Positions 51,027-60,888 are shown, numbered from the stretch's first letter. The stretch is DNA of 64,000 nucleotides from Corynebacterium comes (GCF_009734405.1 NZ_CP046453.1:2046001-2110000), one strand, 5' to 3'. Notes: generated from the letters alone by a model not told the origin. Program-made: numbers and translations.

Positions 51027-51943
51027 TACCCGGTCTCCAGATTCACCTCGTTGGGCATCCGCTCCCCCGCCTCGAAGGCGGCGGCATTCGCCACGACCAA
51101 CCCACCCATGCGCTTCTGGATGATGCTGAACGTGTTGGCCGTGTGTGGGGTGATCACGCAGTTGGGCATGTCCCAGAGCGGGTGGCCGTCGGGAAGGGGC
51201 TCCGGCTCGGTGACATCCAGGGCCGCACCCGCGATCTGACCGGACTGCAGGGCCTCCACGAGGTCGTCGGTGTCCACCAGTGGGCCGCGGGCGACGTTGA
51301 CCACCACGGCGGACGGCTTCATCTGCGCAAACACGTCCCGGTTGATCATGTGCCGGGTCTCGTCGGTGAGCGGGGCCAGGATGATGAAGACGTCCGCCGT
51401 GCCCCACACGTGGCCGGCGTCCGCCATGGCATGGGACTCGTCCGCCCCGGGGACGTCACGCCCGGAGCGTGTGACGGCGACGATGCGTACCCCGAAGACC
51501 GGGAGCATCTCGATCAGCTTCGCGGCGATCCGGCCGGCGCCGATGATCGCCACGGTCTTGCCGTCGAAGAGCCACTGCTTGTTCGCGTCGATCTCCCGGC
51601 GCACCGAGAAGGACTTCGCCAGCGTGACGGTCTTGTGCATGTGCATCTGGGCGAGGATGAGACCGATGGTCGATTCGGCGACCGTGTCGTCGTAGAGCCC
51701 CGAGGCGCACGCCCAGCGGACATCGCCGGGGCGGACGAGACCGGCGTCGTAGAGTGCGTCGACGCCCGCGAACGCCGCCTGCACGTAGCGGATGTTCGAC
51801 GGGAGGGGGTCCGGGAACTTGTCCGGCCCTCCGTTGAAGACCAGGAAGTCCGCGTCGTTCACGTTCTCGACGTACTCGTGCCCGGCCGCCTCGATCTCGG
51901 CGATGGCGTCGGGCCACTGCTGGGGTTGGAAGGCGAACTTCAC
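51023..51943 (-). CDS. D-isomer-specific 2-hydroxyacid dehydrogenase, copy 1
   Basis: A 306-residue NAD-dependent dehydrogenase. The nucleotide turn is IIGAGRIAAKLIEM (about 134-147). The substrate arginine is in VVVNVARGPLVDTDDL, and the last catalytic His region is NCVITPHTANT. In C. glutamicum one such gene (unkdh) sits between proB and proA; its substrate is unproven. Start GTG 51943 has GAGGAG six nt upstream. A tandem paralogue lies 59 nt upstream. Confidence 0.88.
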   Translation of the reverse strand: MKFAFQPQQWPDAIAEIEAAGHEYVENVNDADFLVFNGGPDKFPDPLPSNIRYVQAAFAGVDALYDAGLVRPGDVRWACASGLYDDTVAESTIGLILAQMHMHKTVTLAKSFSVRREIDANKQWLFDGKTVAIIGAGRIAAKLIEMLPVFGVRIVAVTRSGRDVPGADESHAMADAGHVWGTADVFIILAPLTDETRHMINRDVFAQMKPSAVVVNVARGPLVDTDDLVEALQSGQIAGAALDVTEPEPLPDGHPLWDMPNCVITPHTANTFSIIQKRMGGLVVANAAAFEAGERMPNEVNLETGY

Positions 51944-52002
51944 GGCGGGCTCCTCGAGGTCTCGGGGTGATTGGTGTCACCACGCTACCGGAAAGCCCGC
52001 GG

Positions 52003-52917
52003 TCAGTACCCGCGTTCCACGTCGACCTCGGTGGGCATCCGCTCCCCCGCCGCGAAGGCCGCCGCGTTCTCGATGATCTGCGGTGCGATCATGCGTTGCG
52101 CGATCCGGCCCGTCGCGGCGATGTGCGGGGTGATGGTGCAGTTCGGCAGCTGCCACAGCGGGTGACCGTCCGGCAGCGGCTCCGGGTCGGTGACGTCCAT
52201 GGCCGCACCGGCGATCTCCCCGTTGCGCAGGGCGGCGACCAGATCGTCGGTGACGATCAGCTCACCCCGCCCCACATTGACCACGACCGCGGAGCTCTTC
52301 ATCGCCTCGAACTTCGCCGCATCCACCAGTCCGGCGGTCTCCTCCGTCAGCGGCATGGCCAGCACAAAGGCGTCCGCGTCACGCCACACGTGGGTGGCCT
52401 CGGACACGGGGAAGGTCTCGTCGGCGCCCTCCACCCGGCGCCCCGAACGATTCACCGCGATCACCTTCACCCCGAAGGGACGGAGCATGGGTATCAGGGC
52501 GTCGGCGATGCCGCCGGCGCCGATGATCGCCACCGTGGTGGCGTCGAAAAGCCAGCCCTGGGCGGCGTCGATGGGGCCGCGTGCGCGGAAGGACCCTGCG
52601 AGGGAGGCCGCCTTGACGTGATGGAGCTGCGCGAGGAGCAGCGTGAGCGCGATCTCGGCGACCGGCCGGGCGTAGACACCGGCGGCGTTGGCCCAGCGGA
52701 CCCCGCCCGGGCGCATGACGCCGGCGTCGATGAGCCGGTCAACGCCGGAGAACACGAACTGTACGAAGCCGATGTTGGCCGGCAGCGGGTCCGGTAGTCG
52801 GCCGCCGGCGTAGATGAGGAACTCGGCCTCGTTCAGGTCGGTGGTGAACTCATGTCCGGAGGCCTCGACCTCGGCTATGACCCGGTCCCAGACGCCGGGG
52901 TACATGGTGAACTTCAA
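52003..52917 (-). CDS. D-isomer-specific 2-hydroxyacid dehydrogenase, copy 2
   Basis: A 304-residue tandem paralogue of the gene at 51023; both end in E-V-(D/N)-(V/L)-E-x-G-Y. The nucleotide turn is IIGAGGIADALIPM, the arginine region is VVVNVGRGELIVTDDL, and NCTITPHIAAT carries the late histidine. Start TTG 52917 lies 14 nt after proB with AGGAG at the proB stop, so it is read in the proB operon. Confidence 0.87.
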   Translation of the reverse strand: MKFTMYPGVWDRVIAEVEASGHEFTTDLNEAEFLIYAGGRLPDPLPANIGFVQFVFSGVDRLIDAGVMRPGGVRWANAAGVYARPVAEIALTLLLAQLHHVKAASLAGSFRARGPIDAAQGWLFDATTVAIIGAGGIADALIPMLRPFGVKVIAVNRSGRRVEGADETFPVSEATHVWRDADAFVLAMPLTEETAGLVDAAKFEAMKSSAVVVNVGRGELIVTDDLVAALRNGEIAGAAMDVTDPEPLPDGHPLWQLPNCTITPHIAATGRIAQRMIAPQIIENAAAFAAGERMPTEVDVERGY

Positions 52918-52931
52918 CTTCTGATGCGCTC

Positions 52932-54161
52932 CTAGATGCGTGAGGCGTAGTTGGACAGGTAGTCGGCGTGGACGACGGGTCTACGCTGCCCCTCGGGGAG
53001 ATCTTCGGTGTGCTTGCCCAGCATGCCCACCAGCACGTCCGAGTCGTAGGCCACCTCACCGCGGCCCACGACCTGGCCGTCGGGGCCGATGATGTCGAGG
53101 ATCTCTCCGGCCTGGAACTCACCCTCCACGGCGGTGATGCCCACCGCCAGGAGGGAGGTGCCGCCGGCGGTGACGGCGGTGACCGCGCCGGCGTCGAGAC
53201 GCAGCGTGCCGCCGATGTCAGCGGCGTAGAGGGCCCAGAACTTCCAGGCGGAGAGACGGTTCTCCCGCGGGTGGAACACGGTGCCCACGCTGGCGTCGTC
53301 GAGCGCGGGGCCGATGTTGTCCGCCGAGGTCAGGAGGACGGGCACGCCACCACGCGAGGCGAGACGGGCGGCGGCGACCTTCGAGGCCATGCCACCGGTG
53401 CCCACGAGGCCGCCGTCACCGGCGACGACACCCTTGAGGTCATGTCCGGTGCGCACCTCCGAGACGAACCGGGCGTCGGGCTCGGCGGGGTTGCGGTCGT
53501 AGAGTCCGTCGACGTCGGAGAGCAGGACCAGGGCATCGGCACTGATGAGGTGGGAGACGATCGCGGAGAGGCGGTCGTTGTCGCCGAAGTGGAACTCGGA
53601 GGTGGCCACCGTGTCGTTTTCGTTGACGATGGGCACCACCCGCAGTTGTCGCAGACGGTCGATGGTGCGCTGGGCGTTGCGCGCCCGGTCACGCCGCCCC
53701 GCGTCCGAGGCGGTCAGCAGCACCTGGCCGATGGTGCGGTGGTAGCGGGCGAAGGACCTGCCCCACTGGTGGGCGAGGTGGACCTGGCCGACGGCGGCGG
53801 CGGCCTGCTTCGTCGCCAGATCCGTGGGCCGCTGCACCAGGCCGAGTGGGCCCATGCCGGCGGCGACCGCACCGGAGGAGACGACGATGATGTCCGAGTT
53901 GTACATGCGCGCCTGGAGGGCGTCGACGATGTGGTTGATCTTGTTGGGGTCGACCGTGAAGTCGTCGTTGGTCAACGACGAGGAGCCGATCTTGACCACG
54001 ACCTTCTTCGCGTGCGCGATCCGCTCGCGCATCTCCGATTCATGACCGAAGGCCGGATTTCCCTCCGACTCGACGACCGGTGCAGGAAAATCCACTCCGA
54101 CGGCGGCATCGTCATGGTTCTCGTACGGGGACAGGGGCAGTCCATGGGGGCGTGTCGTCAT
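52932..54161 (-). CDS. proB: glutamate 5-kinase with N-terminal extension
   Basis: A 409-residue enzyme that phosphorylates glutamate in the first step of proline synthesis. The amino-acid-kinase core starts [20 protein letters not shown] at residue 44, with [17 protein letters not shown] and [11 protein letters not shown]; a PUA RNA-binding-like domain follows (about 315-409). Most ProB proteins begin at the MRER position. Here TAGACT lies 8 nt before ATG 54161, which points to a leaderless start and a 43-residue acidic, proline-containing extension. Start at 54032 is the alternative. Confidence 0.9.
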   Translation of the reverse strand: MTTRPHGLPLSPYENHDDAAVGVDFPAPVVESEGNPAFGHESEMRERIAHAKKVVVKIGSSSLTNDDFTVDPNKINHIVDALQARMYNSDIIVVSSGAVAAGMGPLGLVQRPTDLATKQAAAAVGQVHLAHQWGRSFARYHRTIGQVLLTASDAGRRDRARNAQRTIDRLRQLRVVPIVNENDTVATSEFHFGDNDRLSAIVSHLISADALVLLSDVDGLYDRNPAEPDARFVSEVRTGHDLKGVVAGDGGLVGTGGMASKVAAARLASRGGVPVLLTSADNIGPALDDASVGTVFHPRENRLSAWKFWALYAADIGGTLRLDAGAVTAVTAGGTSLLAVGITAVEGEFQAGEILDIIGPDGQVVGRGEVAYDSDVLVGMLGKHTEDLPEGQRRPVVHADYLSNYASRI

Positions 54162-54169
54162 GTCTGCCC

Positions 54170-54175
54170 AGTCTA
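54170..54175 (-). promoter_or_regulatory. -10 element of proB (leaderless)
   Basis: TAGACT on the minus strand, 8 nt before ATG 54161. The 12-mer TGTAGACTGGGC around it is identical to that at the pirin promoter (60941-60952). Confidence 0.45.
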
Positions 54176-54196
54176 CAGACACACCCCCGAACAGGG

Positions 54197-55714
54197 TCAG
54201 CCCTCCCAGCGCTCGCGGGCGGCGACCTCTCCCTCTCCGTAGTCGAGCTCGTCGATGAGTCCACGACGTGCCTGCGAGGCACGCTTGCGCTCCTCTGCGG
54301 ACACGCGTTCGGTGGACTGCAGGCGAGCGTCCTGGCCACGGCCCGCGACAGTCGGGTCGATGCCGGAACCGGTCAACGGCTGCCAGTCGAAGGTCACGTC
54401 ACCGATGGTCACGTGTGCCCCTTCGCGGGCGCCGGCCCTGAGCAGGGCACCCTCGACCCCGATCGCAGCGAGTCGGTCGGCGAGGTAGCCGACGGCTTCG
54501 TCGTTCTCGAAGTCGGTCTGGGTGATCCAGCGTTCCATCTTCTCGCCGGTGACGATGAAGCCGCCCTCGATCTCGGGGTCCACCTTGACCTGGAACTCGG
54601 GTGCACGGCGGCGTCGTGCATCGACGGCCTGCGGACGGATGATCGTGTGCTCGGTGTCCGGTGCCACCTTCGGGCGGCGGCGACGGTCCTTCTTGACGAT
54701 CTCCAGGAGCTTGTACTTCAGCGGGTCCAGGCCCTTGTGGGTGACCGCTGAGATGATGAAGACCGGCCAGCCGAACTTCTCCTCCAGGTCCTCCTTGAGG
54801 AACTCCGCCAGTTCCTCCGCCTCCCGGACGTCGGCCTTGTTGAGCACGATGATGCGCGGACGATCCCGCAGATTGCCCAACCCGACGTCACTGGCGAGCT
54901 CGGACTGGTAAGCGGCGAGCTCCGCCTCCAGGGCCTCGATGTCGCTCATCGGGTCGCGGCCGGGGTCCATGGTGGCGGTGTCCACCACGTGCACGAGCAC
55001 AGAGGTGCGCTCGATGTGGCGCAGGAAGTCCAGGCCCAGGCCCTTGCCCTCCGAGGCGCCGGGGATCAGCCCGGGCACATCAGCCATGGTGAAGGACTCG
55101 TGTCCGACGTTGACCACGCCCAGGTTCGGCGCGAGGGTGGTGAAGGGGTAGTCGGCGATCTTCGGCTTCGCGGCCGAGAGCACCGAGATCAGCGAGGACT
55201 TGCCCGCCGAGGGGAAACCCACCAGGCCGACGTCGGCCATGGTCTTCAGTTCCAGGATGATGTCGTGCTGCTCGCCGGGCTCACCGTTGAGGGCGAAGCC
55301 GGGGGCCTTGCGCCTGTTCGAAGCCAGTGCCGCGTTGCCCAGACCACCGAAACCGCCCTTGGCGGCGATGAAGCGGGTGCCGGGCACGGTGAGGTCGGCG
55401 AGGAACTGGCCCTTCTCCGACATCACGACCGTGCCCACCGGCACCTCGAGGACGAGGTCCTCGCCGCGGGCACCGTTGCGGTGCGAACCCGAGCCGTTGG
55501 TGCCTCGCTGTGCCTTGATGTGGGGACGGAAGTGGAAGTCCATCAGGGTGTGCACCTGCGGGGACACCTCGAGGACGATGTCACCGCCGTGCCCGCCGTT
55601 GCCTCCGTCGGGGCCGCCGAGCGGCTTGAACTTCTCACGATGGACGGACACGCAGCCGTGGCCACCGTCGCCTGCTGTGAGGTGCAGTGCCACGCGGTCT
55701 ACGAAGCGGGACAT
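54197..55714 (-). CDS. obg: Obg GTPase (ObgE/CgtA)
   Basis: A 505-residue GTPase in large-subunit assembly and stress control. The glycine-rich Obg domain covers about 1-158 ([27 protein letters not shown]). G1 is [10 protein letters not shown] (about 168-177), G3 [10 protein letters not shown] and G4 NKADV. The C-terminal OCT domain is at about 345-430, followed by an extra charged tail. ATG 55714 has AGAAGGAAG upstream. It follows rplU-rpmA in the common bacterial order. Confidence 0.96.
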   Translation of the reverse strand: MSRFVDRVALHLTAGDGGHGCVSVHREKFKPLGGPDGGNGGHGGDIVLEVSPQVHTLMDFHFRPHIKAQRGTNGSGSHRNGARGEDLVLEVPVGTVVMSEKGQFLADLTVPGTRFIAAKGGFGGLGNAALASNRRKAPGFALNGEPGEQHDIILELKTMADVGLVGFPSAGKSSLISVLSAAKPKIADYPFTTLAPNLGVVNVGHESFTMADVPGLIPGASEGKGLGLDFLRHIERTSVLVHVVDTATMDPGRDPMSDIEALEAELAAYQSELASDVGLGNLRDRPRIIVLNKADVREAEELAEFLKEDLEEKFGWPVFIISAVTHKGLDPLKYKLLEIVKKDRRRRPKVAPDTEHTIIRPQAVDARRRRAPEFQVKVDPEIEGGFIVTGEKMERWITQTDFENDEAVGYLADRLAAIGVEGALLRAGAREGAHVTIGDVTFDWQPLTGSGIDPTVAGRGQDARLQSTERVSAEERKRASQARRGLIDELDYGEGEVAARERWEG

Positions 55715-55773
55715 GGGGACTTCCTTCTGTTGTGATTCAGGTAGCAATCAACTCTACCTGTGGAATACGAATA

Positions 55774-55802
55774 CCCGCCGCTCCCCAAAGGGGTGCGACG
55801 GG
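55774..55802 (-). terminator. hairpin after rplU-rpmA
   Basis: Inverted arms 55774-55786 and 55790-55802 pair with two mismatches around an AAA/TTT loop. It lies between rpmA and obg and may terminate or attenuate readthrough into obg. Confidence 0.55.
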
Positions 55803-55822
55803 CTCCATATGCTTCAACGCTG

Positions 55823-56089
55823 TTACGCGTCGACGGTCTCGTTCTCGACGATGTTGACCATACGACGGTTGCGCCTGATACCGAACTCGACAGCGCCGGA
55901 CTTCAGGGCGAAGAGAGTGTCGTCGCCACCGCGACCGACGTTCTCGCCCGGGTGGAACTTGGTGCCGCGCTGACGGACCAGGATCTCACCTGCCTTGACC
56001 TGCTGGCCACCGAAACGCTTCACGCCGAGGCGCTTGGCCTCGGAGTCGCGGCCGTTGCTGGAGCTGGATGCACCCTTCTTAGTTGCCAT
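55823..56089 (-). CDS. rpmA: 50S ribosomal protein L27
   Basis: An 88-residue protein with [20 protein letters not shown] at the start, [21 protein letters not shown] in the middle and [11 protein letters not shown] near the end, all classic L27. Its N-terminus reaches the peptidyl-transferase centre. AAGGAGGG lies 6 nt before the ATG. It is 17 nt downstream of rplU. Confidence 0.97.
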   Translation of the reverse strand: MATKKGASSSSNGRDSEAKRLGVKRFGGQQVKAGEILVRQRGTKFHPGENVGRGGDDTLFALKSGAVEFGIRRNRRMVNIVENETVDA

Positions 56090-56106
56090 TGGTTACCCTC
56101 CTTGGC

Positions 56107-56412
56107 TTACTTGATTCCGGTGACCTTGATGACCGTCAGCGGCTGACGGTGACCCTGGCGCTTCTTGTAGCCGGTCTTGTTCTTGTACTTGAGAATGTGG
56201 ATCTTCGGGCCCTTGGCGTGCTCGACGATCTCCGCAGCGACACTCACCTTGGCGAGGTCCTCGGACTTGGACGTTACGTTGGCACCGTCGACGAGCAGAA
56301 CCGGGGTGAGAGCCAGGGACGCACCCGGCTCACCCTCGATCTTCTCGACCTTGACGAGGTCGCCTTCGGCAACCTTGTACTGCTTGCCGCCGGTCTTGAC
56401 GATCGCGTACAT
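56107..56412 (-). CDS. rplU: 50S ribosomal protein L21
   Basis: A 101-residue protein starting [20 protein letters not shown] and ending with [16 protein letters not shown], as in all L21 proteins. It binds 23S rRNA domain I. AAGGGG lies ten nt before the ATG. The leader to the predicted promoter is about 110 nt. Confidence 0.97.
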   Translation of the reverse strand: MYAIVKTGGKQYKVAEGDLVKVEKIEGEPGASLALTPVLLVDGANVTSKSEDLAKVSVAAEIVEHAKGPKIHILKYKNKTGYKKRQGHRQPLTVIKVTGIK

Positions 56413-56529
56413 AGGAGGGTTACCCCTTATCTAAACTCGGCTCAGGTACGCGGTCGCGCACCTGAATGGACGTATTTCATTGCGTTTCAGGGTCTGCAGG
56501 CACGCTTTGACATGCTAAGATCCAGCGGC

Positions 56530-56557
56530 GCAATATCCCTAAAACAGCGACTGTCAA
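56530..56557 (-). promoter_or_regulatory. rplU-rpmA promoter
   Basis: Minus-strand TTGACA (56557-56552), a 16-nt spacer and TATTGC (56535-56530). The -35 is perfect, the -10 only fair. Confidence 0.45.
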
Positions 56558-56569
56558 AGACTACCGCGT

Positions 56570-56595
56570 AGGGCGGTCAAAAGACAAACCGCCCT
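56570..56595 (-). terminator. hairpin after rne
   Basis: AGGGCGGT (56570-56577) pairs with ACCGCCCT (56588-56595) around a ten-base loop that holds TTTT on the minus strand. No U tract follows; termination is plausible but not clear-cut. Confidence 0.45.
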
Positions 56596-56604
56596 CCACC
56601 ACGG

Positions 56605-59600
56605 TTAACGGGTGCTGCTGCGCCTGGTCACGCGTCGTCGGCCACGCGTCGTCCGCTTCTCGACGCCGCCCTCCGGCACGTCCTGCTTCCGCTCCGGACG
56701 CTGCTCCCGGACCTCATCCCTGACCTGCGGAGCCTCCTCCGCTGCCGTCGTTGTGCGGCGTACCGCACGTCGTCGTCCGCGGGTGCGGGTCGGCGCACCG
56801 GAAGAGACCTCCGAGGGGCTGTTACGGTGCGACTTCTCCTCCGCCACGTCCTCCACCGGCTGCTGCGGCTCGGGCCGGCCGGCCTGCTGGTCCTGCTGGT
56901 CCTGCTGGGCCTGCTCGCCACGGGCACTGCGGCTGACACGGCGACGACCGCGGCTGCGGGATGAGGCCTGCTCGGTGCCGGTCGGCGTCTCCTCGCGCTC
57001 TTCCTGGACCTTGATCATGGTCTCCTCCGCCTTGGCCACCGGGCCGGTGGCGGCGGAACCGGGGAAATCCTCCGGCTTCGGGCGATGGTCCGAGCGGGAG
57101 TGACCGCGGGTGCGACGGCGGCGGCGCGGGGACGACTCGAACTCGGCCATCGCCTGCTGGAAGGTCTTCTCACCCGATCGCGCGGCCAGCACGTAGTCGG
57201 CGCCGGAGGGCTCCTCCGGATCAAGCTCATCCGCACGTTCGATGGCGGCGGAGACGATCGCCTCAATGTCGCTGGCCTGCGGCACCTCAGGCGCCTCAGG
57301 CACCTCCAGCACCTCCGGCGACTCGGCTGCGCGGCCACGGCTGGTGCCGCGGCGGCCGCGGCGGGAACGGCGGCGGCGGGAATCAGACTCCTGCTCATCC
57401 TCATCGGGGGTGATCACCACGGCTGCGGCGAGCTCCTCGATGTCGACGGCCTCATCCTCGCGCTTGATGGCCACGACCACCGGGTGGCGGGTGGGCGCCG
57501 GTTCGGGCTTCGCGGGTGAACGACGCGGACGGTCCTCGAACTCGACCGGCTCCTCGACCGGGTCCTCGTGCAGGATCAGGCCACGGCCGTTGCAGTGCTC
57601 ACATTCGGTGGAGAAGGTCTCCAGCAGACCGGTGCCCAGGCGCTTGCGGGTCATCTGCACGAGGCCGAGGGAGGTGACCTCGGAAACCTGATGGCGGGTG
57701 CGGTCCCGGCCGAGCGCCTCCTTGAGGCGGCGCAGCACCAGCTCCTGGTTCTCCGGCAGGACCATGTCGATGAAATCGACGACGATCATGCCGCCCAGGT
57801 CGCGCAGACGCATCTGGCGGACGATCTCCTCGGCCGCCTCCAGGTTGTTGCGGGTGACGGTCTCCTCGAGGTTGCCGCCGGAGCCGGTGAACTTGCCGGT
57901 GTTGACGTCGACGACGATCATCGCCTCGGTGCGGTCGATCACCAGCGAGCCCCCCGAGGGCAGCCACACCTTGCGGTTGAGTGCCTTCTGCAGCTGCTCG
58001 TCCACGCGGTACTGCTCGAAAGCGTCCTGGCCGCCGTTGTCGTTGCGGTTGTAACGCTGAAGACGGTCCAGCAGATCAGGGGCGACGGACTTCACGTAGG
58101 CGTGGACGGTGTTCCAGGCACGGTCGCCGTCGACCGTGAGGGAGGTGAAATCCTCGTTGAAGAGGTCACGGATCACCTTGACCAGCATGTCCGGCTCTTC
58201 GTACATGGTGATGGGCTTGGAGCCGCGGGCGTTCAACTCCCTGTCCGCGCGGTCCTGGATGTCCTCCCACAGACGGTGCAGGCGGTCCACGTCCGCGGCG
58301 ATGGCCTCCTCCGGCACGTTCTCGGCGGCGGTACGGATGATTGCGCCACCCTGACCGGGCACCACACGGCCGAGGATCTCCTTGAGACGCTTGCGCTCCG
58401 GCCCGGGCAGCTTCCGGGAGATGCCCGCGCTGCGCCCACCCGGCACGTACACCAGGTAGCGGCCGGCCAGCGAGATCTGGGTGGTCAGACGCGCACCCTT
58501 GTGCCCCACCGGATCCTTGCTCACCTGCACGAGCACCTGGTCGCCGGACTTCAGGGCCTGCTCGATGCGACGGCCGCGCCCACCCAGGCCCGTGGACTTC
58601 CAGTCGACTTCACCGGCGTAGAGCACACCGTTGCGCCCCTTGCCGATGTCGATAAACGCCGCCTCCATGCTCGGCAGCACATTCTGCACGCGCCCGAGGT
58701 AGATGTTGCCGATCATCGAGGCCTGCGTCTCGCTGGTCACGAAATGCTCGACCAGCAGGTCATCCTCCAGCACACCGACCTGGGTCACCAGACCGGGGTG
58801 ATCGTGCCGCTGCCGTTCGCGGACCACCATGGTGCGGGCCACCGACTCCCGGCGTGCCAGGAACTCCGCCTGGGAGACGATGTGCTTCTTGCGGCGCCCC
58901 TCCTCACGCATCTCCGTGCGTCGGCGACGCTGCGCCTCCAGCCGCGTCGAGCCCTTGAGGGCGACGGGCTCATCCGGAAGCTCCTCCTCGTGCGCCTGCG
59001 TATCGACGTCGTCCTGCTCGTCCTCGTCTGCGACCTCGACCGCGATCTCGACGGCGACCTCGGCTTCGTCCTCGATCGCGTCCTGTTCCTGCTGCTCCTC
59101 CGCACCGCGGCCGCGGCCGACGCCGCGGCGGCCACGACGACGGCGTCGGGAAGCGCTCGAGTCCGCGTCCTCCTCAGCCTCATCCGCCACGGGCTCCGTG
59201 CCGGGCGCCATGAACAACGGTGCGAACTGTTCGACGATGGGCTGCTCCGTCGGCATCGGCGTGATCTCCGGGGTCACGTCCTCGAGCAGCTCATCCTCCG
59301 GCTGCTCGTGCACGAGCACGGCCAGGTCAGCGTCGACCCTCTCCTCGATCTGGGAGATTTCGTTGGCCACGTTCTTGCGCACACGGGTCCGGATCTCATC
59401 CTCGTCCCGGGGCTCTTCGCCGGTTTCCGGCTCCGGGGTGGGCGCCTGCCCCGGCTGTGAAACGGGCGGCAGGAGCGCCTCGACGATCTGACGTGCCTCC
59501 TGAGGGGTGAGCGTCGACTGCGCGACCTTCTTCAGCCCCAGCCCGGCGGCCGTCTCCGCGAGCTCCTTCGAGGTCCTGCCCAGCGCCTTGGCCAGTACGT

Positions 59601-59799
59601 GCACGCGCACCTTGTTCTCCAGCAGCAGGGGATCCAGCTCCGGGCGCAGCTCAGCCTCCGGGCGCTGCTCATTCTCCGGCGCGGGTTCCCTGCGGGTGGT
59701 CTTGCGTGTGGTCTTGCGTGTCGAGCGGCGCTTCTTCAGCGCGTCCTTCTCGACGTTCCCTGCGTTGGCGTTCTCGGTGGGTTCGGTGGATTCAGCCAC
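56605..59799 (-). CDS. rne: ribonuclease E/G family endoribonuclease
   Basis: A 1064-residue endonuclease for mRNA decay and rRNA processing. The N-terminal region (about 1-360) is charged and disordered apart from an IF2_N-like segment at about 60-110 (VRVHVLAKALGRTSKELAE). The catalytic core (about 385-820) contains the S1 domain (ASMIGNIYLGRVQNVLPSMEA), the magnesium site MIVVDVNTGKFTG and DLGGMIVVDFIDM, and the zinc-link TECEHCNGRG. The C-terminal 240 residues are again R/E/P-rich. The start is GTG 59799 with ACAGGAGAA upstream; longer readings run into the leader. Confidence 0.93.
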   Translation of the reverse strand: MAESTEPTENANAGNVEKDALKKRRSTRKTTRKTTRREPAPENEQRPEAELRPELDPLLLENKVRVHVLAKALGRTSKELAETAAGLGLKKVAQSTLTPQEARQIVEALLPPVSQPGQAPTPEPETGEEPRDEDEIRTRVRKNVANEISQIEERVDADLAVLVHEQPEDELLEDVTPEITPMPTEQPIVEQFAPLFMAPGTEPVADEAEEDADSSASRRRRRGRRGVGRGRGAEEQQEQDAIEDEAEVAVEIAVEVADEDEQDDVDTQAHEEELPDEPVALKGSTRLEAQRRRRTEMREEGRRKKHIVSQAEFLARRESVARTMVVRERQRHDHPGLVTQVGVLEDDLLVEHFVTSETQASMIGNIYLGRVQNVLPSMEAAFIDIGKGRNGVLYAGEVDWKSTGLGGRGRRIEQALKSGDQVLVQVSKDPVGHKGARLTTQISLAGRYLVYVPGGRSAGISRKLPGPERKRLKEILGRVVPGQGGAIIRTAAENVPEEAIAADVDRLHRLWEDIQDRADRELNARGSKPITMYEEPDMLVKVIRDLFNEDFTSLTVDGDRAWNTVHAYVKSVAPDLLDRLQRYNRNDNGGQDAFEQYRVDEQLQKALNRKVWLPSGGSLVIDRTEAMIVVDVNTGKFTGSGGNLEETVTRNNLEAAEEIVRQMRLRDLGGMIVVDFIDMVLPENQELVLRRLKEALGRDRTRHQVSEVTSLGLVQMTRKRLGTGLLETFSTECEHCNGRGLILHEDPVEEPVEFEDRPRRSPAKPEPAPTRHPVVVAIKREDEAVDIEELAAAVVITPDEDEQESDSRRRRSRRGRRGTSRGRAAESPEVLEVPEAPEVPQASDIEAIVSAAIERADELDPEEPSGADYVLAARSGEKTFQQAMAEFESSPRRRRRTRGHSRSDHRPKPEDFPGSAATGPVAKAEETMIKVQEEREETPTGTEQASSRSRGRRRVSRSARGEQAQQDQQDQQAGRPEPQQPVEDVAEEKSHRNSPSEVSSGAPTRTRGRRRAVRRTTTAAEEAPQVRDEVREQRPERKQDVPEGGVEKRTTRGRRRVTRRSSTR

Positions 59800-60106
59800 G
59801 GATTCTCCTGTTGTTGTGGTGGGTCGACTCCCCGGGCGCTGGCGAATGATGATCGCCGCCGCCGCACAGGGGTCGCCGTCAAAGTCCTGTTGATGTCTGC
59901 GGTATTGAATTGTGTCACTTCTGGCGTGTCGCCTCTGCAGCCCCGGCCATGCCAGGGGGCGATGAGGACACAACCCGTACACCATTCTGGCACACCACTG
60001 CCCGAACGTGCCGAAGTGCCGATGGTCCAGGGCCGTACATGATGAGTTCCGGCGGCAACGACGAAGGCCCCCGCCGAAGTCCGGCGGGGGCCCTGCGGTT
60101 GGCGAA
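59800..60106 (-). other. 307-nt gene-free stretch: rne leader and ndk terminator
   Basis: This gap holds the rne upstream region and, at its right end, the ndk terminator. I see no convincing ORF: a 66-codon plus-strand frame runs through the terminator. The rne promoter cannot be placed firmly. A long RNase E leader would fit autoregulation, as known in E. coli. Confidence 0.4.
60066..60092 (-). terminator. ndk terminator
   Basis: An 11-bp perfect stem (60066-60076 with 60082-60092), five-base loop, followed by TTCGTCG on the minus strand, 15 nt after the ndk stop. Confidence 0.75.
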
Positions 60107-60517
60107 CTAGAGGTTCGGGAACCAGATGGAGATCTCGCGGTCGGCGGACTCCGCGGAGTCGGAGCCGTGGACGACGTTCTCGCCGACGGTCAGGGCGAAG
60201 TCGCCGCGGATGGTGCCCGGGGTGGCCTTGGAGACCGGGTCGGTCCCGCCGGCCAGCTGACGCCATGCCTCGATGGCGCGCTCGCCCTCGACGATGCCGG
60301 CGATCAGCGGAGCGGAGGTGATGAACTCGACGAGCTCACCGAAGAAGGGCTTGTCGGAGTGCTCCGCGTAGTGCTGCTCGGCGGTGGCGCGGTCGGCGAC
60401 ACGCAGGTCCAGAGCGGCGAGCTTGAGGCCCTTGCGCTCGATGCGGGCGATGATCTCGCCGACGTGGCCGTTGGTGACGCCGTCCGGCTTGATCAGGATG
60501 AGAGTGCGTTCAGTCAT
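60107..60517 (-). CDS. ndk: nucleoside diphosphate kinase
   Basis: A 136-residue kinase that moves the gamma-phosphate between nucleoside di- and triphosphates. The start is [17 protein letters not shown]. The active histidine is in [16 protein letters not shown] (about residue 117). Length and sequence are typical. TAGGAT lies 7 nt before the ATG, so the message is probably leaderless; a terminator follows. Confidence 0.97.
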   Translation of the reverse strand: MTERTLILIKPDGVTNGHVGEIIARIERKGLKLAALDLRVADRATAEQHYAEHSDKPFFGELVEFITSAPLIAGIVEGERAIEAWRQLAGGTDPVSKATPGTIRGDFALTVGENVVHGSDSAESADREISIWFPNL

Positions 60518-60524
60518 GGCGCAG

Positions 60525-60530
60525 ATCCTA
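60525..60530 (-). promoter_or_regulatory. -10 element of ndk (leaderless)
   Basis: TAGGAT on the minus strand, 7 nt before ATG 60517. Confidence 0.5.
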
Positions 60531-60573
60531 CCCGAGCCAGCAACTCTCAGCGCGCTGAGGGCGTGGGATCCCG

Positions 60574-60882
60574 TCAGCGCAGCTCGAGGACGGCCCGACG
60601 GGCCTCTTCGGGGGAAACGTTGCGGAACCAGAGCTGGACCTGGCGGACGGCGGCGCCCTCGTCGCCACGGTCGAGCATGGCGCGGATGGTGGCGCGCCGG
60701 TCGTCGTCGAGTTCCACGGACTGCGGGGGGCGTTGATCGGCGGTGATCTTCAGTCCCATGACCAGGAAGACACCCGCCACCAGGAGGGAGATGACGGTGG
60801 CGAGGTTGGAGACGTCGAAGAGCTTGAGGGCGAGGGCCACCACGCTGAATGCGGCGGCGAGTCCGAGGTACAGGGCGCGCAT
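60574..60882 (-). CDS. small two-helix membrane protein
   Basis: A 102-residue protein with membrane helices at about 3-22 ([16 protein letters not shown]) and 28-45 ([18 protein letters not shown]), then a soluble helical tail ([28 protein letters not shown]). I do not recognise a named family. TATGCT lies 6 nt before ATG 60882. A far longer open reading upstream runs antisense to the pirin gene and is rejected. Confidence 0.7.
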   Translation of the reverse strand: MRALYLGLAAAFSVVALALKLFDVSNLATVISLLVAGVFLVMGLKITADQRPPQSVELDDDRRATIRAMLDRGDEGAAVRQVQLWFRNVSPEEARRAVLELR

Positions 60883-60888
60883 GGCAAC

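Noticed and set aside
57568..59460. A 630-codon plus-strand frame opposite rne
   Set aside because: It is antisense to the conserved RNase E core, with low-complexity composition and no domain.
59910..60110. A 66-codon plus-strand ORF between rne and ndk
   Set aside because: It has no ribosome site, reads through the ndk terminator stem, and has shadow-type composition.
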